Source: Maritalea mobilis
GTDB lineage: Bacteria; Pseudomonadota; Alphaproteobacteria; Rhodobacterales; Rhodobacteraceae
DNA length: 64,000 bases
Direction of reading: 5' to 3'
NCBI RefSeq assembly: GCF_019800885.1
Contig: NZ_JAHVKE010000004.1
Span: 186,001-250,000 of the forward strand
The position numbers were made by a program, and so were the translations under genes. Each line of letters opens with the position of its first letter. The stretch's first letter is position 1. The notes under the pieces are model-generated. The model was not told where the DNA came from, ran no database searches, and saw only the letters and a list, made by a program, of their open reading frames with translations. Shown piece by piece: positions 1 to 8,565 of the stretch.

Positions 1-1038
1 CCAGGCGGCGGCGGTGATATCGATGGTCGAGGCCCCCAGGCCTTCGACCCAGACGCCGGGGGCGGGGTTGTCCAGCGTGAAGGGCAATTCGTTCAGCGCG
101 TCGAGAATGATCGCCTGCGCCTGCGCGATATCGGCATCGGGATGCACCCCCAGCAGGAAGGTGAACCGGCGTTCGTTGTTGCGGGTGTAGTTGATGATCT
201 TGGCTTTGAAGACCATCGAGTTCGGCAGGCGGATATGGTTGCCATCGAGACTGAGCAGGATCGTCGCGCGGCTGGTCAGGCGGATGACATGGCCCATCTC
301 GCCCTCGATCTCGACAAGGTCCTTGGGGCGGAACGGCTGCCGGATCGACAGCATGATGGACGAGATGAAATTCTCGACCGTGTCGCGCACCGCGAAACCG
401 ATGGCCAGGCCGACGATCCCCGCCGCGCCAAGGATGGTGCCCAGCAGCGCCGTCAGGTTCAGCAGGTCCAGTGTCAGGACGATACCGCCCATGATGAAGA
501 CCAGCCGCACGATCTGGCGGTAGATATCGGCGATGAAGGCATTGGGCGCCATCCGGTCCCACGGCCAGGATCGGCGCGCGAGGAAAAACCCCAGCCAGAT
601 CACGAACAGGCCCGCCGTGGCAGCCACGAGGATCAGCGGCAGGTAGGAGATGAACTGCGCGATGCGCCCCTCGATCCGCTCGATCGCGGGGTTGAGGCGC
701 TCGACCACATCGGTGGACTCGGTCACCTGGTTCTCGATGGCGACAACGCCTTCCACCCGCGAGACGAGGCCGTTCAACGCCTCGATCTGCTGCGCGTCGA
801 GGGCTGTGCCGCGCAATGTGACGATGCCGTCCGCCACCCTGACGCTGACATTTTCATAACCGTCGAGTTGCCCGAGGATATCGCGGATGCGCACGGCGAT
901 GGCGGCATCCTGCGCGCCGTCCGATTCCACAGCGATGGTGCCGTCGGGCTGGCCCCCGTCGCTCTGCGCCGCGGCTGGGACGAGGGCTGCGAGGGATGCC
1001 ACCACCAGCAGCAGGGGCAGAAGAAACCGTTTGAGCAT
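1..1038 (-). CDS. MscS-family mechanosensitive channel with N-terminal BON domain (3' end outside window)
   Basis: This is a small-conductance mechanosensitive ion channel of the inner membrane, which releases solutes on osmotic downshock. The frame is open to the window edge and gives 346 residues without a stop. It starts with a signal-like segment (MLKRFLLPLLLVVASLAAL). Residues about 40-110 look like a BON domain, with the typical VTLRGTALD strand. Three membrane segments follow at about 130-153, 176-196 and 198-218. The last is the Gly/Ala-rich pore helix with GAAGIVGLAIGFAVRDT, the MscS hallmark. The beta domain after it has the usual NGNHIRLPN-like text. Only the very C terminus is missing. 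A BON domain fused to MscS is a recognised but minor architecture. Confidence 0.9.
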   Translation of the reverse strand, partial: MLKRFLLPLLLVVASLAALVPAAAQSDGGQPDGTIAVESDGAQDAAIAVRIRDILGQLDGYENVSVRVADGIVTLRGTALDAQQIEALNGLVSRVEGVVAIENQVTESTDVVERLNPAIERIEGRIAQFISYLPLILVAATAGLFVIWLGFFLARRSWPWDRMAPNAFIADIYRQIVRLVFIMGGIVLTLDLLNLTALLGTILGAAGIVGLAIGFAVRDTVENFISSIMLSIRQPFRPKDLVEIEGEMGHVIRLTSRATILLSLDGNHIRLPNSMVFKAKIINYTRNNERRFTFLLGVHPDADIAQAQAIILDALNELPFTLDNPAPGVWVEGLGASTIDITAAAW

Positions 1039-1110
1039 AATGCGCCGCCAAGACTTGCTTTCGCGGCGCAGGTTAGGCCGGTTTTCGGCCTGCCGGAAGG
1101 GCCGCCTGAA

Positions 1111-1944
1111 TCAAAGGCGGATCGGGTCGGCCTTGGCCAGCCGGTCAAAGGCCATCAGGCCGTCGATCAGCGCACCCATCTGGTCGAGCGGGATCATGTT
1201 CGGCCCGTCCGAGGGGGCCGTGTCGGGGGCTTCGTGCGTTTCGATGAAGACCGCCGCGATGCCGAGGCTGACAGCCGCGCGTGCCATCACCGGGGCGAAC
1301 TCGCGCTGCCCGCCGGATGATCCGCCTTGGCCGCCCGGTTGCTGCACCGAATGGGTGGCATCCATCACCACCGGATAGCCCGTCTTCATCATCTCGGGCA
1401 GGCCGCGCATGTCGGCGACCAGCGTGTTGTAGCCGAAACTGGTCCCGCGCTCGGTCAGCAGGATACGGCTGTTGCCGGTGGACGCGACCTTGTCGGCGAC
1501 GTTCGCCATGTCCCACGGCGCAAGGAACTGGCCCTTCTTGACGTTGATCGCGGCGCCGGTTTCGCCCGCGGCCAGCAAAAGGTCGGTCTGTCGGCACAGG
1601 AAGGCGGGGATCTGCAGGATATCGCAGACCTCGGCCGCCGGGGCACATTGCTCGGCGGTATGCACGTCCGTCAGCACGGGGCAGCCGATTTCGTCCTTCA
1701 CGGCAGCGAGGATCTTCAGCCCGGCCTCCATGCCGACCCCGCGCTTGCCCGTCAGGCTGGTGCGGTTGGCCTTGTCGTAGCTGGCCTTGAAGACGTAGCC
1801 CGCCCCGGCCTGGGCACAGACCCCGGCCATGTGCCGCGCGATCATCAACGCGTGGTCGAGGCTTTCCAACTGGCAGGGCCCGGCAATCACGGTCAGCGGG
1901 CGGTCATTGCCCACGGTCAGCGGGCCGATATCGAACTCGTGCAT
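1111..1944 (-). CDS. kdsA: 3-deoxy-8-phosphooctulonate (KDO-8-P) synthase
   Basis: KdsA condenses phosphoenolpyruvate with arabinose 5-phosphate to KDO-8-phosphate in the cytoplasm. KDO is used for lipopolysaccharide core and as linker of ABC-dependent capsules. The 277-residue protein has full family length. It shows AGPCQLES near the N terminus, KASYDKANR, the [12 protein letters not shown] block and [10 protein letters not shown] near the C terminus. The Cys in AGPCQ occupies the position that is Cys in metal-dependent (class II) KdsA and Asn in the metal-independent E. coli type. I therefore infer a metal-dependent enzyme. It lies 39 bases downstream of the KpsE-like gene on the same strand, which fits a capsule/KDO role. 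Confidence 0.95.
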   Translation of the reverse strand: MHEFDIGPLTVGNDRPLTVIAGPCQLESLDHALMIARHMAGVCAQAGAGYVFKASYDKANRTSLTGKRGVGMEAGLKILAAVKDEIGCPVLTDVHTAEQCAPAAEVCDILQIPAFLCRQTDLLLAAGETGAAINVKKGQFLAPWDMANVADKVASTGNSRILLTERGTSFGYNTLVADMRGLPEMMKTGYPVVMDATHSVQQPGGQGGSSGGQREFAPVMARAAVSLGIAAVFIETHEAPDTAPSDGPNMIPLDQMGALIDGLMAFDRLAKADPIRL

Positions 1945-1983
1945 GGGGGCCTTTCGATGCTGGCGGTCGGTGGGTCTGCGCGA

Positions 1984-3765
1984 TCAGGAGGAGACCTGTT
2001 CGCGCAGCACCGATACCGTCATCGAGACCATGAGGTAAATGCCCGAGAAGATCAGCAGCGCCAGCAGCGTGTTTTCGAAGGCGCGCGGATAGGCCGGCGC
2101 ATCGGGCGGGATCGGGTAAACCCCCATCGACAGGTAGAGCGACTGGCGGTTCGCCTCGATGCGGGCGGATTCCATGCCCTGCAACGCTTCGGCCAGCATC
2201 ATCTGCCGGGTTTCCAGGTCGGCCTGTGCGATCAGCAATTCGGACTGGATGCGCGCCAGCGAGGCGCTGCCATCCTCTGTCTCGGTCAGACCTGCACGAA
2301 GCTCTGCGATCAGGGCCTCGAGGCGGGCGATGTTGCGCTCGGCCACCTCGACACGGGTCGGGTTCGGGCGCGCGACCGAGGTCATCTCAGCGAGTCGCAG
2401 GCGTTCTTCCTGCGCCTGCATCTCGAAGCTCGAAATCTGCTGGAACACGGTCGACACCTCGTTCTCGGTGTTCAGAACGCCGCGGCGTTCCTGCAGTTCC
2501 AGAACGCGGGCCTGCGCTTCGATCACACGGCTCTCGGCATCCTCGTAGCTTTCGCGTGCGCCGGCCATCTGGTCTTCGCGCAGGCGCTGGCTCATGCGGT
2601 CGACGCGCTCTTCGGCGTAGCGGATCAGCGCCTCGGAGAAGGATTGGCTGACCTCGGGATCGGCGGCGGCGACCTCCATGCGGATCAGGCCCTCGGTCGG
2701 GTCGTAGCCGATCTCCAGATGCCGGCGATAGACGTCGTAGACATCCTCGATCGTCGCATCGGGGGCGATCCGGGTCAGGGGGTCAATCTCTTCGCTGGAG
2801 AAATGTTCGCGGAAGCCGAGTTCCTCGTCCAGCCGCAGCATGGCCTCGCGGCTTTCGAGATAGGCTTGCACCGTGATGCTTTCCTGCACGGTCGCGAAAC
2901 TGGATCCGCCAAGAAGGCTGCCCAGGCCACCAGCCGTGCCGCCGCTTTCGGCCTTCTGGATCACGAACTCGGTGTTGGTGGCGAAAAGCGGGGTCGCCAC
3001 ACGATAGTAATAGTAGCCCACCAGCAGGGTCGGGAGCAGAACGAAAAAGGCGAGCCGGCTGGCCAGAAGCAGCAGGCGCTTGCGACGACGGCGGGCGATG
3101 TCGCGCTGCACGCGCATGATTTCGCGGGCGCGTTCGTCCTGGTCGAGGGGCGATACACGCCCGGGCGGCGCGGGTGGTTGCTGCGTCGCGGGCTGCATCT
3201 GCCGGGCGGGGGCAGGCAGGTTGGCCCCACCGCGTGTCGCGGGCATGCCAGCGTTCGGGTCTTGTGCGCCGCCGCCGGTCTGCCTTGTGTGGGTCTCGCT
3301 TTCATCCACCACCAGTTGCAGCATGTTGGAGCGGGCGAAAGGATCGATGCCCCGGGCGCGCAGCAAGCGCACGGCGTCGAAATCCGAACTGGGCGACAGG
3401 CCATGCTTCTGCGCGGTGCGGCGGGCCATGCGCAATTGCCGGCCGGTCAGACCTTCCGCGCGGATCGCGGCCAGTTCCTCCTCGACCGTCGGGACCGCCG
3501 CGGGTTGGGCCCGGGCGCTCTCGGTGTTGCGTTGAACAAGGCGATCATGCGCCGCAGAGCCCGGAAAAGCGGTCGCGCCGAACCCGTCCTCGACCGGTTC
3601 GGGCCGGGACGGTTGTGGCGCGGTGTCGATGACAGAGGTGTCGCGCCCGGCGTCATCGACGGGGGCGGCGACGTCCAGGTTCGCAGCCCGGCCCTGTCTG
3701 GCCTGCGCCCCGGCCCCGTCGCTTTGACGGATGCGGAATTTTCTAGCCTTGGGTTTCGTAGTCAT
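1984..3765 (-). CDS. Capsule polysaccharide export inner-membrane protein, KpsE/Wzz-like
   Basis: This looks like a PCP-3 type (KpsE family) protein, which couples an ABC capsule exporter to the outer-membrane channel. From ATG 3765 it has 593 residues. Residues 1 to about 229 are polar, Pro/Ala-rich and probably cytoplasmic. A basic stretch RRRRKR precedes membrane segment 1 at about 230-254. The periplasmic part contains long heptad-like coiled coils rich in Glu and Arg. A second membrane segment lies just before the C terminus. Start choice: ATG 3765 overlaps the end of kpsT by 23 bases, typical of translational coupling, while the upstream in-frame ATG lies deep inside kpsT. E. coli KpsE is about 380 residues, so the N-terminal extension of over 200 residues is unusual. 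Confidence 0.82.
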   Translation of the reverse strand: MTTKPKARKFRIRQSDGAGAQARQGRAANLDVAAPVDDAGRDTSVIDTAPQPSRPEPVEDGFGATAFPGSAAHDRLVQRNTESARAQPAAVPTVEEELAAIRAEGLTGRQLRMARRTAQKHGLSPSSDFDAVRLLRARGIDPFARSNMLQLVVDESETHTRQTGGGAQDPNAGMPATRGGANLPAPARQMQPATQQPPAPPGRVSPLDQDERAREIMRVQRDIARRRRKRLLLLASRLAFFVLLPTLLVGYYYYRVATPLFATNTEFVIQKAESGGTAGGLGSLLGGSSFATVQESITVQAYLESREAMLRLDEELGFREHFSSEEIDPLTRIAPDATIEDVYDVYRRHLEIGYDPTEGLIRMEVAAADPEVSQSFSEALIRYAEERVDRMSQRLREDQMAGARESYEDAESRVIEAQARVLELQERRGVLNTENEVSTVFQQISSFEMQAQEERLRLAEMTSVARPNPTRVEVAERNIARLEALIAELRAGLTETEDGSASLARIQSELLIAQADLETRQMMLAEALQGMESARIEANRQSLYLSMGVYPIPPDAPAYPRAFENTLLALLIFSGIYLMVSMTVSVLREQVSS

Positions 3766-4402
3766 AAAGCTGCTTTGCCTCTTCGAGCGTGTCGAATTCC
3801 ACCAGTTGCCCGTTCGTGAGAACGGCCGCGCGCCGCGCGAATTTTTCAAGTGTCGCTGCCTGGTGGGACACGATGATAACAGTCGAGTTCTTCAAACGAT
3901 CCGCAAGGATACTGCCAGCCCGGCGATTGAACTCGGCATCTGTGGATGCAGGCATCCCCTCGTCGATGAGGTATATGTCAAATTCAAGCGCAAGAAGCAG
4001 TGAAAAACTGAAGCGGGCCCGCATTCCCGAGGAATAAGTCCCCACGGGCATATCGAAATATTCCTCGATGCCACAGACCCAGCGGCTGAAGGCTTCGACA
4101 TAGTCGGGGTCGAGCCCGTAAAGCTGCGCGATGTAGCGCGCGTTCTCGGTGGCGCTGAGGCGGGGCACGATGCCGCCCATGAACCCCAGTGGAAAGGACA
4201 CGCGGCAATTGCGGTAGATATTGCCTTCGTCGGGTTTCTCGAGGCCCGCCATCATCTTGATCAGGGTCGTCTTGCCGGTGCCGTTGGGCGCCATGATGCC
4301 CAACGAATAGCCGAGGTCGACGCGAAACGACGCCCGATCCAGGATCACCTTGCGGCGTTCCCCGGTCCAGAATGACTTCGAGACATCGACGAATTCGAGC
4401 AT
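3743..4402 (-). CDS. kpsT: Capsular polysaccharide ABC transporter, ATP-binding protein
   Basis: KpsT is the ATPase of the ABC-2 type exporter that moves capsule or O-antigen chains across the inner membrane. The 219 residues match the short KpsT form. Walker A reads APNGTGKTT. The signature is the family-typical variant YSSGMRAR. Walker B is FDIYLIDEG, followed by the switch IIVSHQ. The protein lacks the C-terminal carbohydrate-binding domain of Wzt. It is the first gene of the minus-strand group kpsT, kpsE-like, kdsA. The membrane partner KpsM is not next to it and was not found anywhere in the window, so it must lie elsewhere. Confidence 0.92.
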   Translation of the reverse strand: MLEFVDVSKSFWTGERRKVILDRASFRVDLGYSLGIMAPNGTGKTTLIKMMAGLEKPDEGNIYRNCRVSFPLGFMGGIVPRLSATENARYIAQLYGLDPDYVEAFSRWVCGIEEYFDMPVGTYSSGMRARFSFSLLLALEFDIYLIDEGMPASTDAEFNRRAGSILADRLKNSTVIIVSHQAATLEKFARRAAVLTNGQLVEFDTLEEAKQLYDYETQG

Positions 4403-4567
4403 GTTTGCCCTTCAACTCAAGAAACGACTGCCACGACCCTTGCAATCTTCGTGCCGCTTGGATCGGGGTCAGGGGTAAATCCGCAATTAGGCGGCATTAT
4501 GTCCAGACCGTTACAAAACCGATAGATTTTTAGACATATCGGGAATCAATCGCCAGTCTACGCAGTG

Positions 4568-4599
4568 GCCGCCCTGTCACAACGATGCGACAGGGCGGC
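4568..4599 (-). terminator. Hairpin downstream of the ArsP-type permease gene
   Basis: A perfect 11-base-pair inverted repeat (GCCGCCCTGTC with its complement) encloses a 10-base loop. It lies about 35 bases beyond the permease stop. There is no T tract, so it may stop or protect transcripts rather than act as a classic intrinsic terminator. The rest of the interval 4403-4634 holds the kpsT promoter region; I see no gene there. Confidence 0.5.
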
Positions 4600-4634
4600 A
4601 CATGCTGGGACCAAGGCGTAGGGTGCGTACGGGC

Positions 4635-5660
4635 TCAGGCGTAGGCGCCCCAAGCCAGCCCGGCGAGGATCGCGCCGAGGAGCGCAAAGCCAATATAGGC
4701 GGCGAAGACACGCGGCTTGACCAGCGCCCAGACCGCCACGGCCGCCGGGATGCAACTCACGCCGCCCGCGATCACGAAGGCCATCGCGGCGCCGGGGCTC
4801 ATCCCCTGTTCCAGCAGTCCCGAGATCAGAGGAACGGCGGCGTACCCGTTGAGGTAAGCGGGCGCCCCCACCAATGCGGCCAGAACCACCGGCCCGATGC
4901 CGTCGCCGCCGATCACGGTCGCGATCAGGTCTGCAGGGACATAGCGGATCAGCAGCGCTTGCAGCAGGTAGGCAAAGAGCAGCCACTTGCCGAGGAAAAC
5001 AAGGTTGTCCCATGCCGCCGAGCCGAAGATTTGCCGGCGGTCGGCCTCTTGCCAGAAGCGCCAGTTCAGCGTGAGTTTTTTCGCCGAGCAACAGCCGCCT
5101 ACCGAGGGTTGCGCCTTGAGCGGGTCCACGAAGAGCGCGGTATTCGCCATCAGCTTGACGGTGAGGCCACCGGTCAGGCCAAGCAAAACAGCGGCAACGG
5201 TTTTGCCGATTGCGAATTCCGGGCTGATGCCGCCCGCAGTGATCGCGAACATCGCCGGGTCCATGAGCGGAGACGCCAACCAGAAGGCCATGACCGCCGA
5301 GAGCGGCGCGCCCGCCGCCAGAAGCGCAGCGATGAACGGAATGACCTGGCAGGAACAGAAGGGCGACAGCCCCCCTACCAGCGCGCCCAGGAAGATCATC
5401 CGCCCCTCGCGTCCGTGAAAGGCCCCATCGAGCAGGCGCTCGGAGCCGCTGGCCTTCATCACCGCGATTGCGGCGACCGCGAAGAGGATGAAGGGCAGGG
5501 TGCCCCAGAAATGGTCGAGCATCTCGACAAGGGTCGCGGGCACCGCCGTGCGGTCGAAGGCGAACTGGATCAGCACGATGGCGATGCCGGTCAGCAGCAC
5601 CTTGTCGAGTTTGGCCCAGGCCGAGCCGATGGGGCGGAGGGACGCGGAGAGATCAGTCAT
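4635..5660 (-). CDS. ArsP/DUF318-type permease (arsenical or metal efflux)
   Basis: This is a polytopic inner-membrane permease of the PF03773 family, whose members export organoarsenicals or related soft-metal species. From ATG 5660 it has 341 residues with about eight hydrophobic segments. The family hallmark PFCSCQVIPF is present in the first half, and a vicinal GGCCSAKK lies in the central loop, which could bind thiophilic ions. A second conserved block reads GAPAYLNGYAAVPL. ATG 5660 overlaps the ArsR stop as ATGA, so the two genes are translationally coupled. Upstream in-frame ATGs fall inside arsR. The substrate cannot be fixed from sequence; arsenic is the best guess from the regulator. 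Confidence 0.85.
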   Translation of the reverse strand: MTDLSASLRPIGSAWAKLDKVLLTGIAIVLIQFAFDRTAVPATLVEMLDHFWGTLPFILFAVAAIAVMKASGSERLLDGAFHGREGRMIFLGALVGGLSPFCSCQVIPFIAALLAAGAPLSAVMAFWLASPLMDPAMFAITAGGISPEFAIGKTVAAVLLGLTGGLTVKLMANTALFVDPLKAQPSVGGCCSAKKLTLNWRFWQEADRRQIFGSAAWDNLVFLGKWLLFAYLLQALLIRYVPADLIATVIGGDGIGPVVLAALVGAPAYLNGYAAVPLISGLLEQGMSPGAAMAFVIAGGVSCIPAAVAVWALVKPRVFAAYIGFALLGAILAGLAWGAYA

Positions 5661-5998
5661 TGCGGCGTGTCCTGTGCGGAATGCCCGCCCATATCGGCGC
5701 AGCATTCGTGGATAAGAAATTCTGAGAGGTCCTGGACCCGGGCATGATCGACGGAACACAGGATGCGACGTCCCTCCCGTTGCTGGCTGACCAGCCCGGC
5801 AGAGACGAGTTGTTTCAGGTGATGCGTCAGGACCGAACCGGTGACGCCAACATCCTCGCCCAACTGCCCGATCGGCAGGCCCGCCGGGCCGGCGCGAACA
5901 AGGCGGCGCAGAATGGCAAGGCGCGCCTCGGAGCCGAGTGCGGCGAAGGCCGTCGCGGCGAGGGTGAGATGCGATAGGGAGAGGGGCTCTTGTTTCAT
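5657..5998 (-). CDS. ArsR-family metalloregulator
   Basis: This is a winged-helix repressor that should leave DNA when it binds metal or metalloid. The 113 residues contain an HTH (IGQLGEDVGVTGSVLTHHL) and a wing (GRRILCSVD). The alpha-3 helix lacks the classic CxC motif. A Cys pair sits instead near the C terminus in HECCADMGGH. C-terminal vicinal Cys are known as As(III) ligands in Acidithiobacillus-type ArsR. The gene is coupled to the downstream permease by a 4-base overlap. A perfect palindrome lies immediately upstream of its start at 6001-6016. Start ATG 5998 is chosen because the longer frame runs back into the divergent UDG-like gene. Confidence 0.9.
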   Translation of the reverse strand: MKQEPLSLSHLTLAATAFAALGSEARLAILRRLVRAGPAGLPIGQLGEDVGVTGSVLTHHLKQLVSAGLVSQQREGRRILCSVDHARVQDLSEFLIHECCADMGGHSAQDTPQ

Positions 5999-6000
5999 GA

Positions 6001-6016
6001 TTCTATAAATATAGAA
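6001..6016. promoter_or_regulatory. Palindromic operator in front of arsR
   Basis: TTCTATA-AA-TATAGAA has 7-base arms in perfect inverted repeat, two bases upstream of the arsR start. A second, looser ATAGA-N8-TCTAT pair overlaps it to about 6028. The AT-rich palindrome in GC-rich surroundings and its position fit an ArsR/SmtB-type operator for autorepression. Binding is inferred. Confidence 0.6.
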
Positions 6017-6072
6017 ACATTGATCTATGTCGAGTCCTTTTCCTTGGGCCGCTGATGGCCTAGCTCCGCCCC

Positions 6073-6663
6073 ATGGACTTCGAGAGACTACACAGCGACC
6101 TGTCGGCCTGCCGGATCTGCGCGGAGCGCTTCGCCGCGACCGCCACGGCGCATCGCCCGAACCCGGTCCTGTGGTTCCAGCCCGGTGCGCGGATCCTGAT
6201 CGCAAGCCAGGCGCCGGGGATGCGGGTGCACCACGCCAATACGCCGTTCTGGGACCAGTCGGGCAAACGCCTGCGCGACTGGATGGGCGTGGACGAGGTG
6301 ACGTTCTACGACCGGTCGCGCGTTGCCATCGTGCCCATGGCCTTCTGCTTTCCGGGCTATGACGCGAAGGGCAGCGACCTGCCGCCGCCCAAGGTCTGCG
6401 CCGAGACCTGGCGCGCGCGCGCAATGGCGGTGCTGGAGGGGATCGAGTTGACGCTGCTGATCGGGGGCTATGCGCAAGGCTGGCACATGGGTGGGCGGTT
6501 GAGCGTGACCGAGCGGGTCGCGGGCTGGCGCGACCATGCGCCCGCGGTCTTTCCCTTGCCGCACCCGTCCTGGCGCAATACCGCGTGGCTGAAGAAAAAC
6601 CCCTGGTTCGAGGCCGAGCTTTTGCCGGTCCTGCGCGACCGGGTGCAGGAGGTGCTGAGATGA
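6073..6663 (+). CDS. Uracil-DNA glycosylase family protein
   Basis: This 196-residue cytoplasmic protein belongs to the UDG superfamily (COG1573-like). Motif A appears as IASQAPG, a relative of GxxPG, with FWDQSGKRLRDWMG after it. The C-terminal motif is PLPHPSWRN, matching the HPS loop. A C-x-x-C occurs near the N terminus (ACRIC), but the full four-Cys iron-sulfur set of family 4/5 enzymes is not evident. Activity on uracil is therefore uncertain; some members of this branch are uncharacterised. The stop overlaps the start of the SseB-like gene as ATGA, so the two are cotranslated. No clear Shine-Dalgarno precedes the ATG. Confidence 0.82.
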   Translation: MDFERLHSDLSACRICAERFAATATAHRPNPVLWFQPGARILIASQAPGMRVHHANTPFWDQSGKRLRDWMGVDEVTFYDRSRVAIVPMAFCFPGYDAKGSDLPPPKVCAETWRARAMAVLEGIELTLLIGGYAQGWHMGGRLSVTERVAGWRDHAPAVFPLPHPSWRNTAWLKKNPWFEAELLPVLRDRVQEVLR

Positions 6664-7442
6664 CGACCCCGTTGGACGAGGCTTTCGCGGCGATGCAGGC
6701 CGCGCCCGAGGACGATGCCGCGCGGCTTGGCTATTACGACCGGCTGGCGGCCTCGGAACTGTTCCTGCTGCTGGAGGACCAGGCCCAAGGCAACACGATC
6801 CGGCCGCGCATCTTTCCGACGGCGGATGCGCAACTGGTCGTCGCCTTCGATCGCGAGGAGCGGCTGTCGGGGTTCGCCGGGGCGGCAGCACGCTATGCCG
6901 CGCTGTCCGGGCGCGTCCTGGCCGAGATGCTGGCGGGGCAGGGTTTGGGCCTGGCCGTCAACCTCGATGCGCCGTCCGAGATGGTGCTTGAGGCCTCGGC
7001 CCTGTCGTGGCTGGCCGAGACCCTGGCCAACCGGCCGGAAGAGGTCGAGGAACGCCCGGAAGAGATATCGGCCCCCGCCGGCTTGCCGGACCGCTTGCTA
7101 TCTGCGCTGGATGCCCGGCTGGCATCGGCCGAGGGCTTGGCGCGGATGGCCTATTTGGTCGCCGTGAGCTATGGCGACGGGCGCCGCTCGCACCTGCTGG
7201 CCTTCGTCGAGCCGTTGCCGGGGGCGGAGCCGTCGCTCGCCCGCGCGGTGGGCGAGGCGCTGACCTTTTCGGGGCTGGAGGCTGGGGTGCTGGATGTGGG
7301 CTTTTTCCGCCCGTCCGACCCGGTTTGTGCGCGGCTTGCGCGGATGGGTCTGCGCTTCGACCTGCCCGAGGCGCCGAAACCCGAGGTCAATGCGGGCGCG
7401 AACCCCGGGATGGATCCCGACAAGCCGCCACGCTTGCGCTGA
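6660..7442 (+). CDS. SseB-family protein
   Basis: The 260-residue soluble protein has the SseB-type N-terminal domain (LDEAFAAMQAAPEDDAARLGYYDRL, then FPTADAQLVVAFDREERLSGF) followed by a second domain with the SYGDGRRSHLLAFVEPLPGAE block. The SseB N-terminal domain was named after an E. coli protein linked to serine sensitivity. No biochemical role is established for alphaproteobacterial members. The start ATG overlaps the UDG-like stop codon, so the genes form a two-gene unit. The function remains unknown. Confidence 0.8.
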   Translation: MTTPLDEAFAAMQAAPEDDAARLGYYDRLAASELFLLLEDQAQGNTIRPRIFPTADAQLVVAFDREERLSGFAGAAARYAALSGRVLAEMLAGQGLGLAVNLDAPSEMVLEASALSWLAETLANRPEEVEERPEEISAPAGLPDRLLSALDARLASAEGLARMAYLVAVSYGDGRRSHLLAFVEPLPGAEPSLARAVGEALTFSGLEAGVLDVGFFRPSDPVCARLARMGLRFDLPEAPKPEVNAGANPGMDPDKPPRLR

Positions 7443-7533
7443 AGCCCCGAGGGATTGCGCCGTCTTCGACGTCGCCCGGGCAAGCGCGCCAAGGGGCATC
7501 GAGCCCCTTTGCGCGCTGTCGCGCTTCGCGCGG

Positions 7534-7554
7534 GCATATTTGCGGGATAAAGAT
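7534..7554 (+). repeat. Recurrent intergenic element, copy 1
   Basis: Contains GCATATTT-N3-GGATAAAGAT, shared with 19289-19309 (inverted) and 26256-26276. It is preceded by a GC hairpin (AAGGGGC with GCCCCTT around 7487-7510). All three copies sit just after a coding region. They may be 3'-end or mRNA-processing signals. Confidence 0.6.
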
Positions 7555-7559
7555 TTGCA

Positions 7560-8504
7560 TCAGTAGCCGAGATCGCGGTCGACGAGGTGCAGGAAGGGCA
7601 GGCCAGCCTCGCCGCGGCGGATATTCTCGACGATGACGCGCGAGGCCGACCCGGGGCGCGTTTCCGACGCGATATGGGGCGTGACGGTGACATTGGGATG
7701 CGCCCAGAAGGGATGTTCGGGCGGCAGCGGTTCGGTTCGGAAAACGTCCAGCGTGGCATGGCCGATCTGCCCGCTGTCGAGCGCGGCGAGGAGGGCGTTG
7801 TCGTCGATGAGCGGCCCGCGACCGGGGTTCACGATCATCGCGCGCTTGGGCATCAGCGCCAGCGTCCTGGCATTCAGGATGTTCTGCGTGCCCGGGGTGT
7901 CGGGGAGGAGCAGGACGAGGATTTCGGACCGAGCGAGGGTGTCGGCCAGCCCGTCTTCGCCATGGGTGGTGGTGATGCCGTCGATGCTCTTGGGGCTGCG
8001 CGACCAGCCGGTGACGTCGAAGTTCAGGCCATGCAGCGCCTTGGCGCAGGCCGCGCCGAGGGCGCCGAGGCCGAGCACCCCGACGCGGCGATCCCGGGCA
8101 AGCGGCGGCACGATGCCGGCCCGCCAGACCCCGTCCTGCCCGTGGATATGCGCATCCATCCCGAGGTGATGGCGCAGGACATGGCCGGTCACCCATTCGA
8201 CCATCCCCTCGGTCAGCCCGTCATCGACCATGCGGGCCAGCGGTACGCGCAAGGTCGTGTTGTGGACCACGTCCTCGACCCCGGCCCAGAGGTTCAGCAC
8301 GGCCTTGAGCCGCGTGTAAGGTGTGAAATCCTGCACGTCGCTGTTGGGGGCATAGACAATGTAATCGACAGTTTCGGGCGCGGCCTCGGTCACCAAGGTG
8401 GCGTCGCCAAGGCCCGCATCGGCCAGCGCGGCGCGCAGCGGGGCCTCGTACTGTCCCCAGCGTTGCGGCTTGGCGGCGAAGAGGATGACGGGACGGTTTG
8501 TCAT
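7560..8504 (-). CDS. Glyoxylate/hydroxypyruvate reductase, GhrA type
   Basis: This is a D-2-hydroxyacid dehydrogenase that would reduce glyoxylate or hydroxypyruvate with NADPH in the cytoplasm. The 314 residues match GhrA length. The Rossmann motif is GVLGLGALGAACA. The catalytic region contains NPGRGPLIDD and the Glu/His pair FRTEPLPPEHPFW and VTVTPHIAS. ATG 8504 is the first Met that gives the normal N terminus; the upstream frame extension runs into rodA. The gene lies 61 bases downstream of rodA on the same strand but is functionally unrelated. Confidence 0.88.
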   Translation of the reverse strand: MTNRPVILFAAKPQRWGQYEAPLRAALADAGLGDATLVTEAAPETVDYIVYAPNSDVQDFTPYTRLKAVLNLWAGVEDVVHNTTLRVPLARMVDDGLTEGMVEWVTGHVLRHHLGMDAHIHGQDGVWRAGIVPPLARDRRVGVLGLGALGAACAKALHGLNFDVTGWSRSPKSIDGITTTHGEDGLADTLARSEILVLLLPDTPGTQNILNARTLALMPKRAMIVNPGRGPLIDDNALLAALDSGQIGHATLDVFRTEPLPPEHPFWAHPNVTVTPHIASETRPGSASRVIVENIRRGEAGLPFLHLVDRDLGY

Positions 8505-8565
8505 GGTGCGGGCGCTCCTTCTGGCAGGTCTTGGCCGAAGGGCTAGCAGCGTGGGGCGGCCGGGT

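Noticed and set aside
1327-3819. Open frame of 830 codons on the plus strand
   Set aside because: It overlaps kdsA and the kpsE-like gene in antisense and shows no recognisable domain.
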